Positions 1 through 12,264 of a stretch of DNA of 64,000 nucleotides are shown one piece after another; position 1 is the first letter of the stretch, and each line of letters opens with the position of its first letter. Under the pieces are notes generated by a model. It did not search any database and was not told where the DNA came from. It saw only the letters and a program-made list of their open reading frames with translations. Source of the DNA: Cupriavidus lacunae (lineage in GTDB: Bacteria > Pseudomonadota > Gammaproteobacteria > Burkholderiales > Burkholderiaceae); NCBI RefSeq assembly GCF_003353055.1, contig NZ_QKWJ01000003.1, forward strand, positions 186,001 through 250,000. The letters are read 5' to 3'. Position numbers and translations under genes: made by a program.

Positions 1-1
1 G

Positions 2-916
2 GTGGCACGGGTGAACATCCCGGTCGGCCTGCTGATCTGGGTCATGATCATCCCGATGCTGATCAAGATCGATTTCGGGGCGATGGGCCAGGTCGCCGGC
101 CACTGGCGCGGCATCGGCGTGACGCTGTTCGTGAACTGGCTCGTGAAGCCGTTCTCGATGGCACTGCTGGGCTGGATCTTCGTGCGGCACGTCTTCACAG
201 CGTGGCTGCCGGCCGACCAGCTCGACAGCTATGTCGCCGGCCTGATCCTGCTGGCAGCGGCGCCATGCACCGCGATGGTCTTCGTCTGGTCGCAGCTCTG
301 CAAGGGCGACCCGTATTTCACGCTGTCGCAAGTGGCGCTCAACGACGCCATCATGGTCGTGGCCTTTGCACCCGTGGTCGGGCTCTTGCTGGGCCTGTCG
401 TCGATCGCCGTGCCGTGGGAGACCCTCATCACATCGGTCGCGCTCTACATCGTTATTCCGGTGCTGATCGCCCAGATCATCCGCAGGGCGCTGCTTGCAC
501 GCGGCGAGGCAACGTATCGGCGCGTGGTGGGTGCGCTCGGCCCTTATTCGATCATGGCACTTCTTGCCACGCTCGTATTGCTCTTTGGCTTCCAGGGCAA
601 TGCCATTGTCGAGCAACCATTGATCATTCTGCTGCTGGCCGTCCCGATCCTGATTCAGGTGGTATTGAATTCCGGCCTCGCCTATTACCTCAATCGCCGC
701 TTTGGCGTCGCCCATTGCGTGGCTGGCCCCTCGGCGCTGATTGGTGCCAGCAATTTCTTTGAGCTGGCAGTCGCCACCGCTATCAGCCTGTTCGGCTTTC
801 AATCCGGCGCCGCGCTGGCCACGGTGGTCGGCGTACTGATCGAGGTGCCCGTCATGCTGCTGGTCGTCGGCGTGGTGAACCGATCGCGCTATTGGTACGA
901 AGCCAAGACGAACTGA
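2..916 (+). CDS. acr3: ACR3-family arsenite efflux permease (5' truncated)
   Basis: Integral membrane carrier that exports arsenite. It matches the ACR3/BASS-type fold: about eight hydrophobic helices over 304 visible residues, with the characteristic Pro-Cys-Thr-Ala-Met stretch near residue 88 ([11 protein letters not shown]), which holds the conserved helix-4 cysteine of ACR3, and an [14 protein letters not shown] helix near the C-terminus. The family is usually about 350 residues, so roughly 50 N-terminal residues lie outside the window and the true start is not visible. arsC follows after 11 bp and arsH overlaps arsC, so this is the distal part of an ars operon. The usual upstream arsR would be off the window. 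Substrate is inferred from family and neighbours. Confidence 0.9.
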   Translation: MARVNIPVGLLIWVMIIPMLIKIDFGAMGQVAGHWRGIGVTLFVNWLVKPFSMALLGWIFVRHVFTAWLPADQLDSYVAGLILLAAAPCTAMVFVWSQLCKGDPYFTLSQVALNDAIMVVAFAPVVGLLLGLSSIAVPWETLITSVALYIVIPVLIAQIIRRALLARGEATYRRVVGALGPYSIMALLATLVLLFGFQGNAIVEQPLIILLLAVPILIQVVLNSGLAYYLNRRFGVAHCVAGPSALIGASNFFELAVATAISLFGFQSGAALATVVGVLIEVPVMLLVVGVVNRSRYWYEAKTN

Positions 917-927
917 GAACCCGAACC

Positions 928-1353
928 ATGTCTGTCACGATCTACCACAACCCTGCATGCGGTACTTCCCGCAACACGCTGGCCATGATTCGCAACGCGG
1001 GCATCGAGCCACAGATTATCGAGTACCTGAGCGCGCCACCGGATCGTGCCACCCTGCAGGACATGATCCGGCAAGCCGGCCTGACAGTGCGCCAGGCCAT
1101 CCGCGAGAAGGGCACCCCCTATGCGGAACTCGGCCTGGGCGATCCGGCCCTGACGGACGACCAGTTGCTCGACGCCATGCTGGCGCACCCCATCCTGATC
1201 AATCGTCCGTTCGTCGTGACCGAGCTTGGCGTGCGCTTGTGCCGCCCGTCGGAGCTGGTGCTCGACATCCTGCCGTCGCCCCAGCAAGGCCGGTTCACCA
1301 AGGAGGATGGCGAGGTGGTCATCGATGCGCAAGGCCGGAGGGTCAACGGATGA
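928..1353 (+). CDS. arsC: Arsenate reductase (glutaredoxin type)
   Basis: Cytoplasmic reductase that converts arsenate to arsenite, which the neighbouring ACR3 pump exports. The protein is 141 residues, the usual size of glutaredoxin-coupled ArsC. The catalytic cysteine is Cys11 in the motif [12 protein letters not shown]. The downstream arginines that stabilise the arsenate adduct are present in INRPFVVT and RLCRP. The ATG at 928 gives a standard N-terminus and sits 11 bp after the acr3 stop. The longer in-frame extension runs back into acr3 and has no family support. The stop codon overlaps the arsH start as ATGA, which indicates translational coupling. Confidence 0.95.
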   Translation: MSVTIYHNPACGTSRNTLAMIRNAGIEPQIIEYLSAPPDRATLQDMIRQAGLTVRQAIREKGTPYAELGLGDPALTDDQLLDAMLAHPILINRPFVVTELGVRLCRPSELVLDILPSPQQGRFTKEDGEVVIDAQGRRVNG

Positions 1354-2114
1354 CGGTTGCATTGCCCAACGTCGTACCGTCGTTGCTCGACACGCCGGAC
1401 CTGAACAAACTTGTGCCGGCTCGGGTCAGCACCCATCCTCCGCGCATCCTGTTGCTCTACGGCTCGCTGCGCGAGACATCCTACAGCCGCCTGCTGACCC
1501 GGGAGGCCGAGCGGATTCTGCAGCAGTTCGGTGCCGAGACCCGGGTCTTCGACCCGCATGGCCTCCCTGTTACCGACAGCGTGCCGCCGGACCATCCCAA
1601 GGTAGTCGAACTGCGCAAGCTGTCCGAATGGTCCGAAGGACAGGTCTGGTGCAGTCCCGAGCGGCACGGCACCCTGACCGCCGTGTTCAAGAACCAGATC
1701 GACTGGCTGCCGCTGGAGAGCGGCGGCGTTCGTCCCACACAAGGCCGCACCCTTGCCGTGATGCAGGTCTGCGGCGGCTCGCAGTCTTTCAACGCAGTCA
1801 ACGCGCTGCGCGTGCTGGGGCGCTGGATGCGGATGGTGACGATTCCCAACCAGTCGTCAGTGGCCAAGGCATATCAGGAATTCGATGCTGATGGGCGCAT
1901 GAAGCCGTCGTCCTACTACGACCGCGTGGTCGACGTGATGGAAGAGCTGTACAAGTTCACGCTGCTGATCCGCGATCGCTCCGACTACCTGACAGACAGG
2001 TACAGCGAGCGCAAGGAAGCCGCCCCGCAGGTCGCCGCCACCCTCGCTGCAGCCGCGATGAGCCATGAGCCGGACGCCAAGGCCGGAGATACCGACGACG
2101 GCGAGGTCGAATAA
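1350..2114 (+). CDS. arsH: ArsH NADPH-dependent FMN reductase / organoarsenical oxidase
   Basis: Flavodoxin-fold protein of 254 residues. The FMN phosphate-binding loop is [10 protein letters not shown] at residues 38-47. Known ArsH proteins reduce flavin with NADPH and oxidise trivalent methyl- and aryl-arsenicals; the exact substrate here is not shown by sequence. The start is the ATG overlapping the arsC stop by four bases. The C-terminal 30 residues are low-complexity, Ala/Glu/Asp-rich and probably disordered. It is the last gene of the ars operon. ssb converges on it, with an intrinsic terminator between them. Confidence 0.93.
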   Translation: MTVALPNVVPSLLDTPDLNKLVPARVSTHPPRILLLYGSLRETSYSRLLTREAERILQQFGAETRVFDPHGLPVTDSVPPDHPKVVELRKLSEWSEGQVWCSPERHGTLTAVFKNQIDWLPLESGGVRPTQGRTLAVMQVCGGSQSFNAVNALRVLGRWMRMVTIPNQSSVAKAYQEFDADGRMKPSSYYDRVVDVMEELYKFTLLIRDRSDYLTDRYSERKEAAPQVAATLAAAAMSHEPDAKAGDTDDGEVE

Positions 2115-2230
2115 CCACAAGCCGGGACAGCCCGGGTATCGCGGTGGGGGGGACGGCAGAATCATCGCCATGAACGGGGCGCCCTCGGAAGCTTTCGCCT
2201 TCCCAGGCGCTGCTTAACGGACTGATGCCA

Positions 2231-2263
2231 AAGAAAAAACCCCGCATTGAGCGGGGTTCTTCT
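2231..2263 (-). terminator. Intrinsic terminator of ssb
   Basis: An 8-bp perfect stem AACCCCGC/GCGGGGTT (2238-2245 and 2251-2258) with a 5-base loop. On the minus strand it is followed by TTTTTTCTTT, so it terminates ssb. On the plus strand only a short T/C tract follows, so arsH termination there would be weaker. Confidence 0.85.
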
Positions 2264-2286
2264 TTACAGATTGTGCATACGCAAGG

Positions 2287-2850
2287 TTAGAACGGAATAT
2301 CGTCGTCCATATCCTCGAAACCGTTCGATGCCGGCTGCTGCGGACGGCGCGCAGCGCCACCGGCCTGTCCGCCACCCTGGCCGCCACCCTGGGCGCCCGC
2401 CTGACCACCGCGGCCGCCGCCGTAGCCACCACCGCCCGATGCTTCGCGGCTGTAGCCACCGCCACCGCCCGCGCCGCCACCGTAGCCGCCTTCGTCACCG
2501 CCACCGCCACCACCCTGGCGCGAGCCCAGCATCTGCATCTGGTCGGCAACGATTTCAGTGGAGTACTTGTCCTGGCCCGACTGGTCCTGCCACTTGCGGG
2601 TGCGGATGCGGCCTTCGATATAGACCGACGATCCCTTGCGCAGGTACTGGCCGGCGATTTCGGCGATCTTGCCGAAGAACGAGATGCGGTGCCATTCGGT
2701 GGCCTCCTTCATCTCGCCGCTCTGCTTGTCCTTGTAGCGATCGGTGGTCGCCAGGCGGATATTGGTCACGGCGTCGCCGCTGGGCAGGTAGCGGGTTTCC
2801 GGGTCTGCGCCGAGGTTGCCGACGAGAATGACTTTGTTGACCGATGCCAT
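2287..2850 (-). CDS. ssb: Single-stranded DNA-binding protein
   Basis: Essential tetrameric ssDNA-binding protein of replication and repair, 187 residues. The N-terminal OB fold covers about residues 1-110 ([12 protein letters not shown] start). A long Gly-rich disordered linker of about 60 residues follows. The protein ends in the acidic tip DMDDDIPF that recruits partner enzymes. The ATG at 2850 is preceded by a GGAGAA ribosome binding site. The frame extends upstream only to a TTG codon that would sit within that site, so it was rejected. The MFS gene lies upstream on the same strand about 200 bp away. Confidence 0.97.
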   Translation of the reverse strand: MASVNKVILVGNLGADPETRYLPSGDAVTNIRLATTDRYKDKQSGEMKEATEWHRISFFGKIAEIAGQYLRKGSSVYIEGRIRTRKWQDQSGQDKYSTEIVADQMQMLGSRQGGGGGGDEGGYGGGAGGGGGYSREASGGGGYGGGRGGQAGAQGGGQGGGQAGGAARRPQQPASNGFEDMDDDIPF

Positions 2851-2954
2851 TTGAATGTTCTCCAAAAGCCACGCGCTGTGTTGAAAAGCGTGGCAATACG
2901 ATGACTGTAAAGCGGACTGTAGTGTGACGCGATACTGCGGTGACGTAAACGAAC

Positions 2955-2989
2955 ATCGCGCCCCCCGGCCAGACGTCGGGTGGCGCGAT
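2955..2989 (-). terminator. Hairpin after the MFS gene, possible terminator
   Basis: Inverted repeat ATCGCGCC/GGCGCGAT (2955-2962 and 2982-2989) with further G-C pairing inside, downstream of the minus-strand MFS gene. There is no clean T-tract, so its role as a terminator is uncertain. Confidence 0.35.
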
Positions 2990-3048
2990 CATGCTAGGCC
3001 TTTTCCAGGCCGGATTCTTTACGAAGTGATGCGGATTCAGTTGTGGAT

Positions 3049-4302
3049 TCAGGCGGCAGTCGCGGGTGCAGCTTCCTGCCCGCGCGCCGGCGGCGCCTTC
3101 ATGCTCCAGGCAATTATAAGCCAGAGCAACAGCACCACCGCGCAGCCGACGAACACTGCGCTGCGGCCCTCGTGCTTGAGCAGCCAGCCGCCGGCGGCGC
3201 CGCCCAGGAACAGGCCCAGGGCCTGGGTCGTGTTGTAGACGCCGAGCGCCGCGCCGCGCGCGGCCGCGGCGTAGCGCGACACCAGCGAAGGCTGCATCGC
3301 CTCCAGCACGTTGAACGCGACGAAGAAGAGCAGCAAGACGCCGACGATGGCCCACAGCCCGTGCACGGCGGCAAACAGCAGCTGCACCGCGGTCATCAGC
3401 GCGACCGCGCTCAACAGCACCGGGCGCACGCGGCCGTAGCGCTCGGCCGCCATCATCGGGCCCAGCATCAGCACAAAGGACACCAGCACCACCGGCAGGT
3501 AGACCTTCCAGTGCTGGTCCAGCGGCATGCCGGCATCCGCCAGCATGGCCGGCACCACCATGAACATCGCCACCTGGGAGGCATGGAGCGCCAGCACGCC
3601 CACATTGAGCCGCGCCAGGTCGGCATTGAGCAGCACCTTGCGGAACGGCAGGCGCACCGGATGCGGCGGCGGCGGGGTCGGCACCAGGAACAGCGTCACG
3701 CCGATGGCCACCACCCCCAGCACCGACATCAGCCCGAAGATGCCGGACATGCCGATGCTGTGCAGCAGCGGCGAGGCGATCACCAGCGACAACGCGAAGG
3801 TCAGGCCGATGCTGCCGCCCACCATCGCCATCGCCTTGGTGCGATGGCGCTCGCGCGTCAGGTCGGCGATGCAGGCGGTGATGGCCGCTGAGATCGCGCC
3901 CATGCCCTGCAGCGCGCGGCCGGCGATGATGCCGCTGAGCGTGTCGGAGAAAGCCGCCACCAGGCCGCCGGCGATAAACAGCAGCAGGCCGGCCACCATC
4001 ACCGGCTTGCGCCCGATCCGGTCGGACAGCCAGCCCAGCGGGATGTGCAGGAAGGCCTGCATCAGGCCGTAGATGCCCATGGCCAGGCCCACGCGCTGGG
4101 CGTCGTGCCCGTCGGGCAGGCCGCGCGCGTATTCGGCAAAGACGGGCAGGATCAGGAACAGCCCCAGCATGCGCAAGGCGAAGATGCTGGCCAGCGACAC
4201 GGCGGCGCGCAACTCGGCGCGGGTCATGCGTTCGCGGGCGGGGGGGGCCTGAGATGCGTCGGCGGCACCCGCACCCGGAGAAGAAGACTGGATCGACGGC
4301 AT
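3049..4302 (-). CDS. MFS transporter, drug/H+ antiporter-like
   Basis: Inner-membrane carrier of 417 residues with about twelve hydrophobic segments. The major facilitator signature between helices 2 and 3 is [13 protein letters not shown]. The best match by eye is the DHA1/YajR-like exporter branch, but no substrate can be read from sequence. The N-terminal ~25 residues are Ser/Pro/Ala-rich and cytoplasmic. The start at 4302 (MPSIQ) is one choice; a Met about 25 residues downstream (MTRAEL) is a reasonable alternative. The gene is divergent from uvrA and lies between uvrA and ssb. Confidence 0.85.
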   Translation of the reverse strand: MPSIQSSSPGAGAADASQAPPARERMTRAELRAAVSLASIFALRMLGLFLILPVFAEYARGLPDGHDAQRVGLAMGIYGLMQAFLHIPLGWLSDRIGRKPVMVAGLLLFIAGGLVAAFSDTLSGIIAGRALQGMGAISAAITACIADLTRERHRTKAMAMVGGSIGLTFALSLVIASPLLHSIGMSGIFGLMSVLGVVAIGVTLFLVPTPPPPHPVRLPFRKVLLNADLARLNVGVLALHASQVAMFMVVPAMLADAGMPLDQHWKVYLPVVLVSFVLMLGPMMAAERYGRVRPVLLSAVALMTAVQLLFAAVHGLWAIVGVLLLFFVAFNVLEAMQPSLVSRYAAAARGAALGVYNTTQALGLFLGGAAGGWLLKHEGRSAVFVGCAVVLLLWLIIAWSMKAPPARGQEAAPATAA

Positions 4303-4690
4303 TGCGATCGTGGGATCGTGGAATCTGTCAGGCTGGCTGCCCGTGCCCGGTAATGCGGCAAGCGGCAACGGCAGTTTTGATCGGGATCACGGGGGGAAGT
4401 TGCCGCCCGGAACCCGGAGCCGACGGCGGCTTCGCCGGGCGCCTGCATGGCGCGAGCCACCCCGGAAACCGAAGTTGGGTATATTAACAGGTTTGCTCCT
4501 TCGCGCTTCCCGGGTCACCTGGCCATGCCAGAGGACCCCCGGGCGTGTGCCCGGGCGCGCATTCCGGCCGTCGCCAGCGGTCGGAAGTGCCAATTTCGGT
4601 ACTTGTTTCGGGTTCTGCGATTCCTTCAGACAGCCCTGCCAGCCCTTTCAGGCTGGCAAGGCGGCCTGTCTGGCGACGACTTTTCGGCAT
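4303..4690. other. 388-bp divergent intergenic region, structured uvrA leader
   Basis: No coding sequence is supported here. It contains an AT-rich patch at 4475-4490, TTGGGTATATTAACAG, that keeps 6 of the 8 fixed bases of the proteobacterial LexA box. Two hairpins follow: CCCGGGC/GCCCGGG near 4540 and a two-tier stem at 4628-4671 (AGACAG/CTGTCT outside, TGCCAGCC/GGCTGGCA inside). The second ends about 20 bases before the uvrA ATG. Promoters for both divergent genes must lie here, but I cannot assign them firmly. Confidence 0.5.
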
Positions 4691-7555
<2,865 letters not shown>

Positions 7556-7650
7556 ACGGGTGTGGCCGCCCCGCGCGGCTTGCTTTCGCCACCCCGCGCC
7601 CTACCATGAACCCGATGGCGGCAAGCCCTGCCGCCATGCGGGAGCCTGCC

Positions 7651-8136
7651 ATGGAACTGTCGGTCGTGCCGGTCACCAAGCCGGAAGCCACCAACTTCAT
7701 CTTCGGCCAGTCGCACTTCATCAAGACCGTTGAAGACCTGCACGAGGCGCTGGCCGGCACCGTGCCGGGCATCCGCTTCGGGCTGGCGTTCTGCGAGGCC
7801 TCGGGCAAGCGCCTGGTGCGCTGGTCCGGCACCGATGAGGGCCTGATCGACCTCGCCTGCGAGAACGCCCGCGCCATCGGCGCCGGGCATACCTTCCTGA
7901 TTTTCCTCGGGGACGGTTACTTTCCGGTCAACGTGCTGGCCGCGGTGCGGGCGGTGCCGGAGGTGTGCCGCATCTTCTGCGCCACCGCCAATCCGACCGA
8001 GGTGCTTGTCGCACAGACCGATGCCGGACGCGGCGTGATGGGCGTAATCGATGGCGCCTCGCCACTGGGCATCGAAACCGATGCCGATGTGGCCGAGCGC
8101 AAGGCGCTGTTGCGCATGATTGGCTACAAGCTCTAG
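7651..8136 (+). CDS. Putative adenosine-specific kinase (PF04008-like)
   Basis: A 161-residue soluble protein resembling the small adenosine-specific kinase family. Features recalled from that family include an early ELxxVxV strand, GQSHFIKTVEDLHEAL, a Gly-rich FLIFLGDGYFPVNVL stretch, FCATANPTEVLVAQT, and the ending RKALLRMIGYKL. The function of this family is poorly tested, so the kinase label is tentative. The ATG at 7651 has GGGAG 7 bases upstream; another in-frame ATG at 7606 lacks this. The TAG stop falls inside the CTAG that begins the inverted-repeat element at 8133. Confidence 0.75.
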   Translation: MELSVVPVTKPEATNFIFGQSHFIKTVEDLHEALAGTVPGIRFGLAFCEASGKRLVRWSGTDEGLIDLACENARAIGAGHTFLIFLGDGYFPVNVLAAVRAVPEVCRIFCATANPTEVLVAQTDAGRGVMGVIDGASPLGIETDADVAERKALLRMIGYKL

Positions 8137-8297
8137 TGTCCTGAGTCGGAAGTTCGTTGCAGAAATAAGTCTGTCGAGAAGGTGCGCGAGCCTAGGAGCG
8201 AAGCGCAGCAAGGCTGGAGCCTTGCGAGCCTTCGCGACGACGGATCGTGCAGCTTATCGGCAGACTTATGCAACGAACTTGCGATTCAGGACACTAG
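8133..8297. repeat. 165-bp inverted-repeat element, MITE-like
   Basis: The two ends are imperfect inverted repeats of about 38 bases. The left arm starts CTAGTGTCCTGAGTCG at 8133 and the right arm ends CGATTCAGGACACTAG at 8297. Both continue inward with matching AAGTTCGTTGCA and AAGTCTG blocks. The centre holds a second palindrome, GCAAGGCT/AGCCTTGC, around 8208-8225. No ORF fits inside. Both ends carry CTAG, which could be a 4-bp target duplication or part of the repeat. It sits exactly between two convergent genes and supplies the upstream gene's stop codon. Its fold could also act as a terminator. Confidence 0.7.
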
Positions 8298-8306
8298 CGC
8301 CGCTGC

Positions 8307-9986
8307 TCAGTGCTGTGCCGCCTGCACCCGTGGCACCGGCGGCAACTCGTCTTCCTTCATGCGGCTGCGGTTGAGCACGCCGGCCTGTTCCAGCACCGGA
8401 TAGGCGGTGGCGCAGAACAGCGAATTCAGGCGCTTCAGTTCGCTGATCACGTCCAGGTGCAGCGAGCTGGTCTCGATGCTCTCGGCGGTCTGCACCGCCA
8501 CGCGCTGCAGGTGGGTGCGCGCGTACTTGCGCTCCAGCTCGCGGAAGTTGGCCTTCTCCGCCATCAGTGCCTGCGCGCTCTTGAGGTCGCCATTGAGAAA
8601 CACCGACAAGCCCAGCCGCAGGTTGGCGACCAGGCGCGCGTGCATCTCGGCGATCTCCTGCATGCCGGCCTCGGAGAACATCAGGTTGTGGGCGATCTTC
8701 TTGTCCTTGGTATCGAGCAGGATGCGCTCGATGATGTCGCCCGCGTGTTCCAGGTTGATGGTGAGCGAGATGATCTCGGTCCAGCGCTGGCCGTCGCGCT
8801 CGTCCAGCGCTTCCAGGCTGATGCGGGTCAGGTAGAGCTTGATCGCGGTGTAGAGGTCGTCCACTTCGTTGTCGATGCGGCAGGTGGCGGTGGCCAGCTT
8901 GGCGTCGTTGGTGCGCAGCACGCGCAGCATGTTGTCCAGCATCTGCTCGATGCGGTCGCCGATGCGCAGCACCTCGCGCGCGGCGTTGGACAGCGCCAGT
9001 GTGGGCGTGGACAGCGCGGCGGTATCGAGGTGGCGCGGCGTGACCTGGCTTTCGCCGGTATTGCGCCCGGGCAGCACGCGCTCGCACAGCCGCGCCAGCG
9101 GCGCGGTGGCGCCCAGCAGCAGCACGGCCAGCGTGACGTTGAACAGCAGGTGGAAATTGACGATCAGCCGCTGCGGGTCATGATCGACCAGCGCCAGCAA
9201 CTCCTCGGCCTGGTTCAGCAGCGGCAGCGCGACCAGGCAGCCCAGCAGGCGCGACAGCAGGTTGCCCAGCGTCACGCGCTTGCCCGGCTGGTTGTTGCCC
9301 GAGGTGGTCAGCAGCGCCGAAATGCCCGAGCCCAGGTTGGCGCCCAGCACCAGCGCCAGCGCCACGTGGATCGACACCACGCCGGCCGAGGCCAGCGCGC
9401 CGCAGAACAGCACCACGGCCAGGCTGGAATAGCACAGGATGGTCAGGAAGGCGCCGACCAGCATGTCCAGCCCCGAATCGCCTGTCAGCGAGGCAAACAG
9501 CACCTTGACGCCGGCGGCCTGCACCACGGGACGGGTCGCGATCGAGATCAGTTCCAGCGCCAGGGTGATCAGGCCCAGGCCGATCAGCACGCGGCCGACG
9601 TGGCCGGGCTTGCTGCCCTTCCAGGTCAGGTGGCAGATCACGCCGATGAAGATCAGCAGCGGCGACAGCCAGGACAGGTCCAGCGAGAACACCTGCACCA
9701 TCAGCGCGGTGCCGACGTTGGCGCCGAGCATGATGGCCAGCGCCGGCGCCACGGCGATCAGGCCCTGGCCGACGAAGGAGCTGACGATGACCGCGGTGGC
9801 ATTGCTGCTCTGGACCAGCCCGGTGACGCCGAGCCCGGCGAGGAAGGCGGTGAAGCGGTTGGAGACGCTGGTCGACAGGACATGGCGCAGGTTCGCGCCG
9901 TAGACGCGCAGGATGCCGACCTTGACGATGTTGGTGCCCCAGACGAGCAGGGCAACGCCTGATAACAGGTGAAGGAGTACGCCCAT
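8307..9986 (-). CDS. Na+/Pi cotransporter family protein with PhoU-like tail
   Basis: Membrane protein of 559 residues. The N-terminal ~310 residues carry two inverted Na/Pi-cotransporter repeats, marked by GLVQSSNATAV with MLGANVGTALM, and CYSSLAVVLF with LVLGANLGSGISAL. The C-terminal ~220 residues are helical and PhoU-like, with repeated helices around SNAAREVLRIGDRIEQML and NLEHAGDIIERIL. The bacterial family (YjbB/NptA type) moves phosphate, usually as low-affinity exchange or export. Direction and regulation cannot be read here. The ATG at 9986 gives a hydrophobic first helix immediately. The gene ends next to the 8133-8297 element. Confidence 0.88.
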   Translation of the reverse strand: MGVLLHLLSGVALLVWGTNIVKVGILRVYGANLRHVLSTSVSNRFTAFLAGLGVTGLVQSSNATAVIVSSFVGQGLIAVAPALAIMLGANVGTALMVQVFSLDLSWLSPLLIFIGVICHLTWKGSKPGHVGRVLIGLGLITLALELISIATRPVVQAAGVKVLFASLTGDSGLDMLVGAFLTILCYSSLAVVLFCGALASAGVVSIHVALALVLGANLGSGISALLTTSGNNQPGKRVTLGNLLSRLLGCLVALPLLNQAEELLALVDHDPQRLIVNFHLLFNVTLAVLLLGATAPLARLCERVLPGRNTGESQVTPRHLDTAALSTPTLALSNAAREVLRIGDRIEQMLDNMLRVLRTNDAKLATATCRIDNEVDDLYTAIKLYLTRISLEALDERDGQRWTEIISLTINLEHAGDIIERILLDTKDKKIAHNLMFSEAGMQEIAEMHARLVANLRLGLSVFLNGDLKSAQALMAEKANFRELERKYARTHLQRVAVQTAESIETSSLHLDVISELKRLNSLFCATAYPVLEQAGVLNRSRMKEDELPPVPRVQAAQH

Positions 9987-10151
9987 TGTGCGCCCTTGTG
10001 TGACCAGTGCCGACAGAACCCTGGAGGCTCGGCCCGGTCATCGTGTAGTTGTCAATGGGGCATTATGCGCCCGTCACCACACAGCGGCAACGGCATGGGT
10101 GCGGCGTGCGGGCAACAGGCAACGCGCCCATACACCCGCCAGCGGCGGCGC

Positions 10152-10763
10152 TCAGGGCAGCGCGACCTTGATCCCCAGCCCGACGAAGATCGCCCCGGCG
10201 GCGCGGTCCAGCCAGCGGCCGGTGGCCGGGCGGCGGCGCAGCCAGGCGCCCAGCCAGCCGGCGCACAGCCCGAACAGCGAGAACACCACCGCGGTCTGCA
10301 GCATGAAGACCGCGCCCAGCAGCAAGAACTGCAGCCCCGGGTGCGCGGCATCGGCACGCACGAACTGCGGCAGGAACACCAGGAAGAATAGCGTCACCTT
10401 GGGGTTCATCATGTTGCCCAGCACGCTCTGGCGGAACACGCGCGCGAGCGGCACGGCATCGACCTCACCGCCCTGCGCCAGCCCGCCCCTGGCGCGCAGC
10501 GCCTGGATGCCGATCCAGATCAGGTAGGCCGCGCCGGCGTACTTGATCAGCTGGAACGCCAGCGGTGACGAGCGCAGCACCGCCGCCAGCCCCACCGCCG
10601 CGATCACGGTATGGAACAGGCATCCGACTGAAAAGCCCAGCGCCGCCACCAGCCCGGCACGCCGTCCCTGCGCCATGCCGCGCGCCAGCACTTGCAGGTT
10701 GTCTGGCCCCGGGGCCACGGTCACGGCAATCGAAGTCAGCAGGAACAGCAGCAGGTCAGGCAT
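10152..10763 (-). CDS. LysE/RhtB-family amino-acid exporter
   Basis: Small inner-membrane exporter of 203 residues with about six hydrophobic helices. The family hallmark VAPGPDNLQVLARGMAQGRRAGL is at residues 16-38, and the central LMNPKVTLFFLVFLPQF-like stretch is present as MMNPKVTLFFLVFLPQFV. Substrate is unknown; relatives export basic amino acids, threonine or homoserine lactone. The ATG at 10763 follows an AAGGAGA ribosome binding site. apt lies 43 bp upstream on the same strand, so the two may be cotranscribed. Confidence 0.9.
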   Translation of the reverse strand: MPDLLLFLLTSIAVTVAPGPDNLQVLARGMAQGRRAGLVAALGFSVGCLFHTVIAAVGLAAVLRSSPLAFQLIKYAGAAYLIWIGIQALRARGGLAQGGEVDAVPLARVFRQSVLGNMMNPKVTLFFLVFLPQFVRADAAHPGLQFLLLGAVFMLQTAVVFSLFGLCAGWLGAWLRRRPATGRWLDRAAGAIFVGLGIKVALP

Positions 10764-10806
10764 GGGGTCTCCTTGCGTGGAAATCGTGCGGGTCTGTCAG
10801 CGCGGC

Positions 10807-11379
10807 TCAGTGCCCCTCAAACTTGCACACGGTGAACAGCGGCAGCCCGCCGTCCTGCAGCAGCTTCGAGCCGCCCAGTTCGGGCAGGTCGACGATGGCG
10901 GCGCCCTCCACCACCGTCGCGCCCAGGCGCTCCAGCAGCTTGCGCCCGGCCATCATGGTGCCGCCGGTGGCGATCAGGTCGTCGACCAGCAGTACGCGGT
11001 CGCCGGCCTTGCAGGCATCGGCATGGATCTCGACGGTGGCGCTGCCGTATTCCAGCTCGTACTCCTCGGCCACGGTCTGGAACGGCAGCTTGCCCTTCTT
11101 GCGGATCGGCACGAAGCCCAGGTTCAGTTCATACGCGACGATCGCGCCCAGGATAAAGCCGCGCGCATCGATGCCCGCGACCAGGTCCAGCTGCGCGTCC
11201 ATGTAGCGGTGCACGAAGACATCGATCAGCACGCGCAGGGTCTTGGGGTTCTGCAGCAGCGGGGTGATGTCGCGGAACATCACGCCCGGCATGGGCCAGT
11301 CCGGCACGGTCCGGATGCGCTCGCGCAGGTAGCCGGTGACGTCGCCGAGTTCGGGGGACTGGATGATGGAATCTGCCAT
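10807..11379 (-). CDS. apt: Adenine phosphoribosyltransferase
   Basis: Cytoplasmic purine-salvage enzyme that joins adenine and PRPP to give AMP. At 190 residues it is close to the family length. It has the type I phosphoribosyltransferase PRPP loop [14 protein letters not shown] near residues 128-141, the adenine hood [11 protein letters not shown], and the [16 protein letters not shown] stretch. The ATG at 11379 gives a normal N-terminus; the open frame extends far upstream over pfpI and beyond but is only shadow. It is divergent from the DJ-1/PfpI gene. Confidence 0.96.
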   Translation of the reverse strand: MADSIIQSPELGDVTGYLRERIRTVPDWPMPGVMFRDITPLLQNPKTLRVLIDVFVHRYMDAQLDLVAGIDARGFILGAIVAYELNLGFVPIRKKGKLPFQTVAEEYELEYGSATVEIHADACKAGDRVLLVDDLIATGGTMMAGRKLLERLGATVVEGAAIVDLPELGGSKLLQDGGLPLFTVCKFEGH

Positions 11380-11538
11380 AAGGTCTGGAAACGGTAGGCG
11401 CGCGGCGTCGCGCGCCGGTAGAAAAAGGGAGGACGTGGCCAGGGTCAGGCCTGCGCGGTAACCAGTTACCACCCGCGCCGCCGGGGTAGCCAGCACAATG
11501 GTCCTGCCGGCCGCACAGGCTACCAGGACCGGCGGGCC

Positions 11539-11560
11539 GTGTCCGGCACCCGCCGGACAC
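11539..11560. other. Perfect 9-bp hairpin in the pfpI leader
   Basis: GTGTCCGGC, a four-base loop ACCC, then GCCGGACAC, ending about 10 bases before the AGGAGA site of the DJ-1/PfpI gene. There is no T-tract. It could be an operator or a messenger-stability hairpin. It lies in the 204-bp divergent gap with apt. Confidence 0.4.
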
Positions 11561-11583
11561 CCGTAACCATACAGGAGACCGCG

Positions 11584-12162
11584 ATGGCAAAGAAGATTCT
11601 GATGCTGGTGGGCGACTACGCCGAAGACTATGAAACCATGGTGCCGTTCCAGGCACTGCAGATGGTCGGCCATACCGTCCACGCGGTCTGCCCTGACAAG
11701 CAGGCGGGCGACGCCTGCGCCACTGCGATCCACGACTTCGAGGGCGACCAGACCTACAGCGAGAAGCGCGGCCACAACTTCACGCTGAACGCGACCTTTG
11801 CCGGGATCGACCCGGCCGCGTACGACGCGCTGGTCATCCCCGGCGGCCGCGCCCCCGAATACCTGCGCCTGAACGCGCGCGTGCTGGAGATCGTGCGCCA
11901 CTTCGCCCAGGCCGACAAGCCGATCGCCGCCGTCTGCCACGGCGCCCAGCTGCTGGCCGCGGCGGGCGTGCTGGAAGGCAAGACCTGCTCCGCCTACCCG
12001 GCCTGCGCGCCCGAGGTAAAGCTTGCCGGCGGCACTTATGCCGATATCCCGGTCGACCAGGCCCATACCGACGGCAACCTTGTCACCGCCCCGGCGTGGC
12101 CCGCGCATCCGGCCTGGCTGGCGCAGTTTCTTGCCGTGCTGGGCACGCGGATCGTACATTAG
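11584..12162 (+). CDS. DJ-1/PfpI family protein
   Basis: Class I glutamine-amidotransferase-like protein of 192 residues. The nucleophile elbow is [10 protein letters not shown] with Cys118, and a conserved acidic residue is in DYAEDYE at 11-17. [10 protein letters not shown] forms the oxyanion region. Members include peptidases, deglycases or glyoxalases and chaperones; which one applies here cannot be told from sequence. The ATG at 11584 has AGGAGA just upstream. It is divergent from apt and followed by a ribbon-helix-helix gene on the same strand. Confidence 0.9.
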   Translation: MAKKILMLVGDYAEDYETMVPFQALQMVGHTVHAVCPDKQAGDACATAIHDFEGDQTYSEKRGHNFTLNATFAGIDPAAYDALVIPGGRAPEYLRLNARVLEIVRHFAQADKPIAAVCHGAQLLAAAGVLEGKTCSAYPACAPEVKLAGGTYADIPVDQAHTDGNLVTAPAWPAHPAWLAQFLAVLGTRIVH

Positions 12163-12264
12163 AGCTTTCCGCACGCGGCGCCCCCACGCGTGAAGGCACG
12201 GCTCGCCCCCATGCGGCGAATCGTGTACATGCCTGTCGGCAGCGCCGCCCGCACGGGAGCATTC

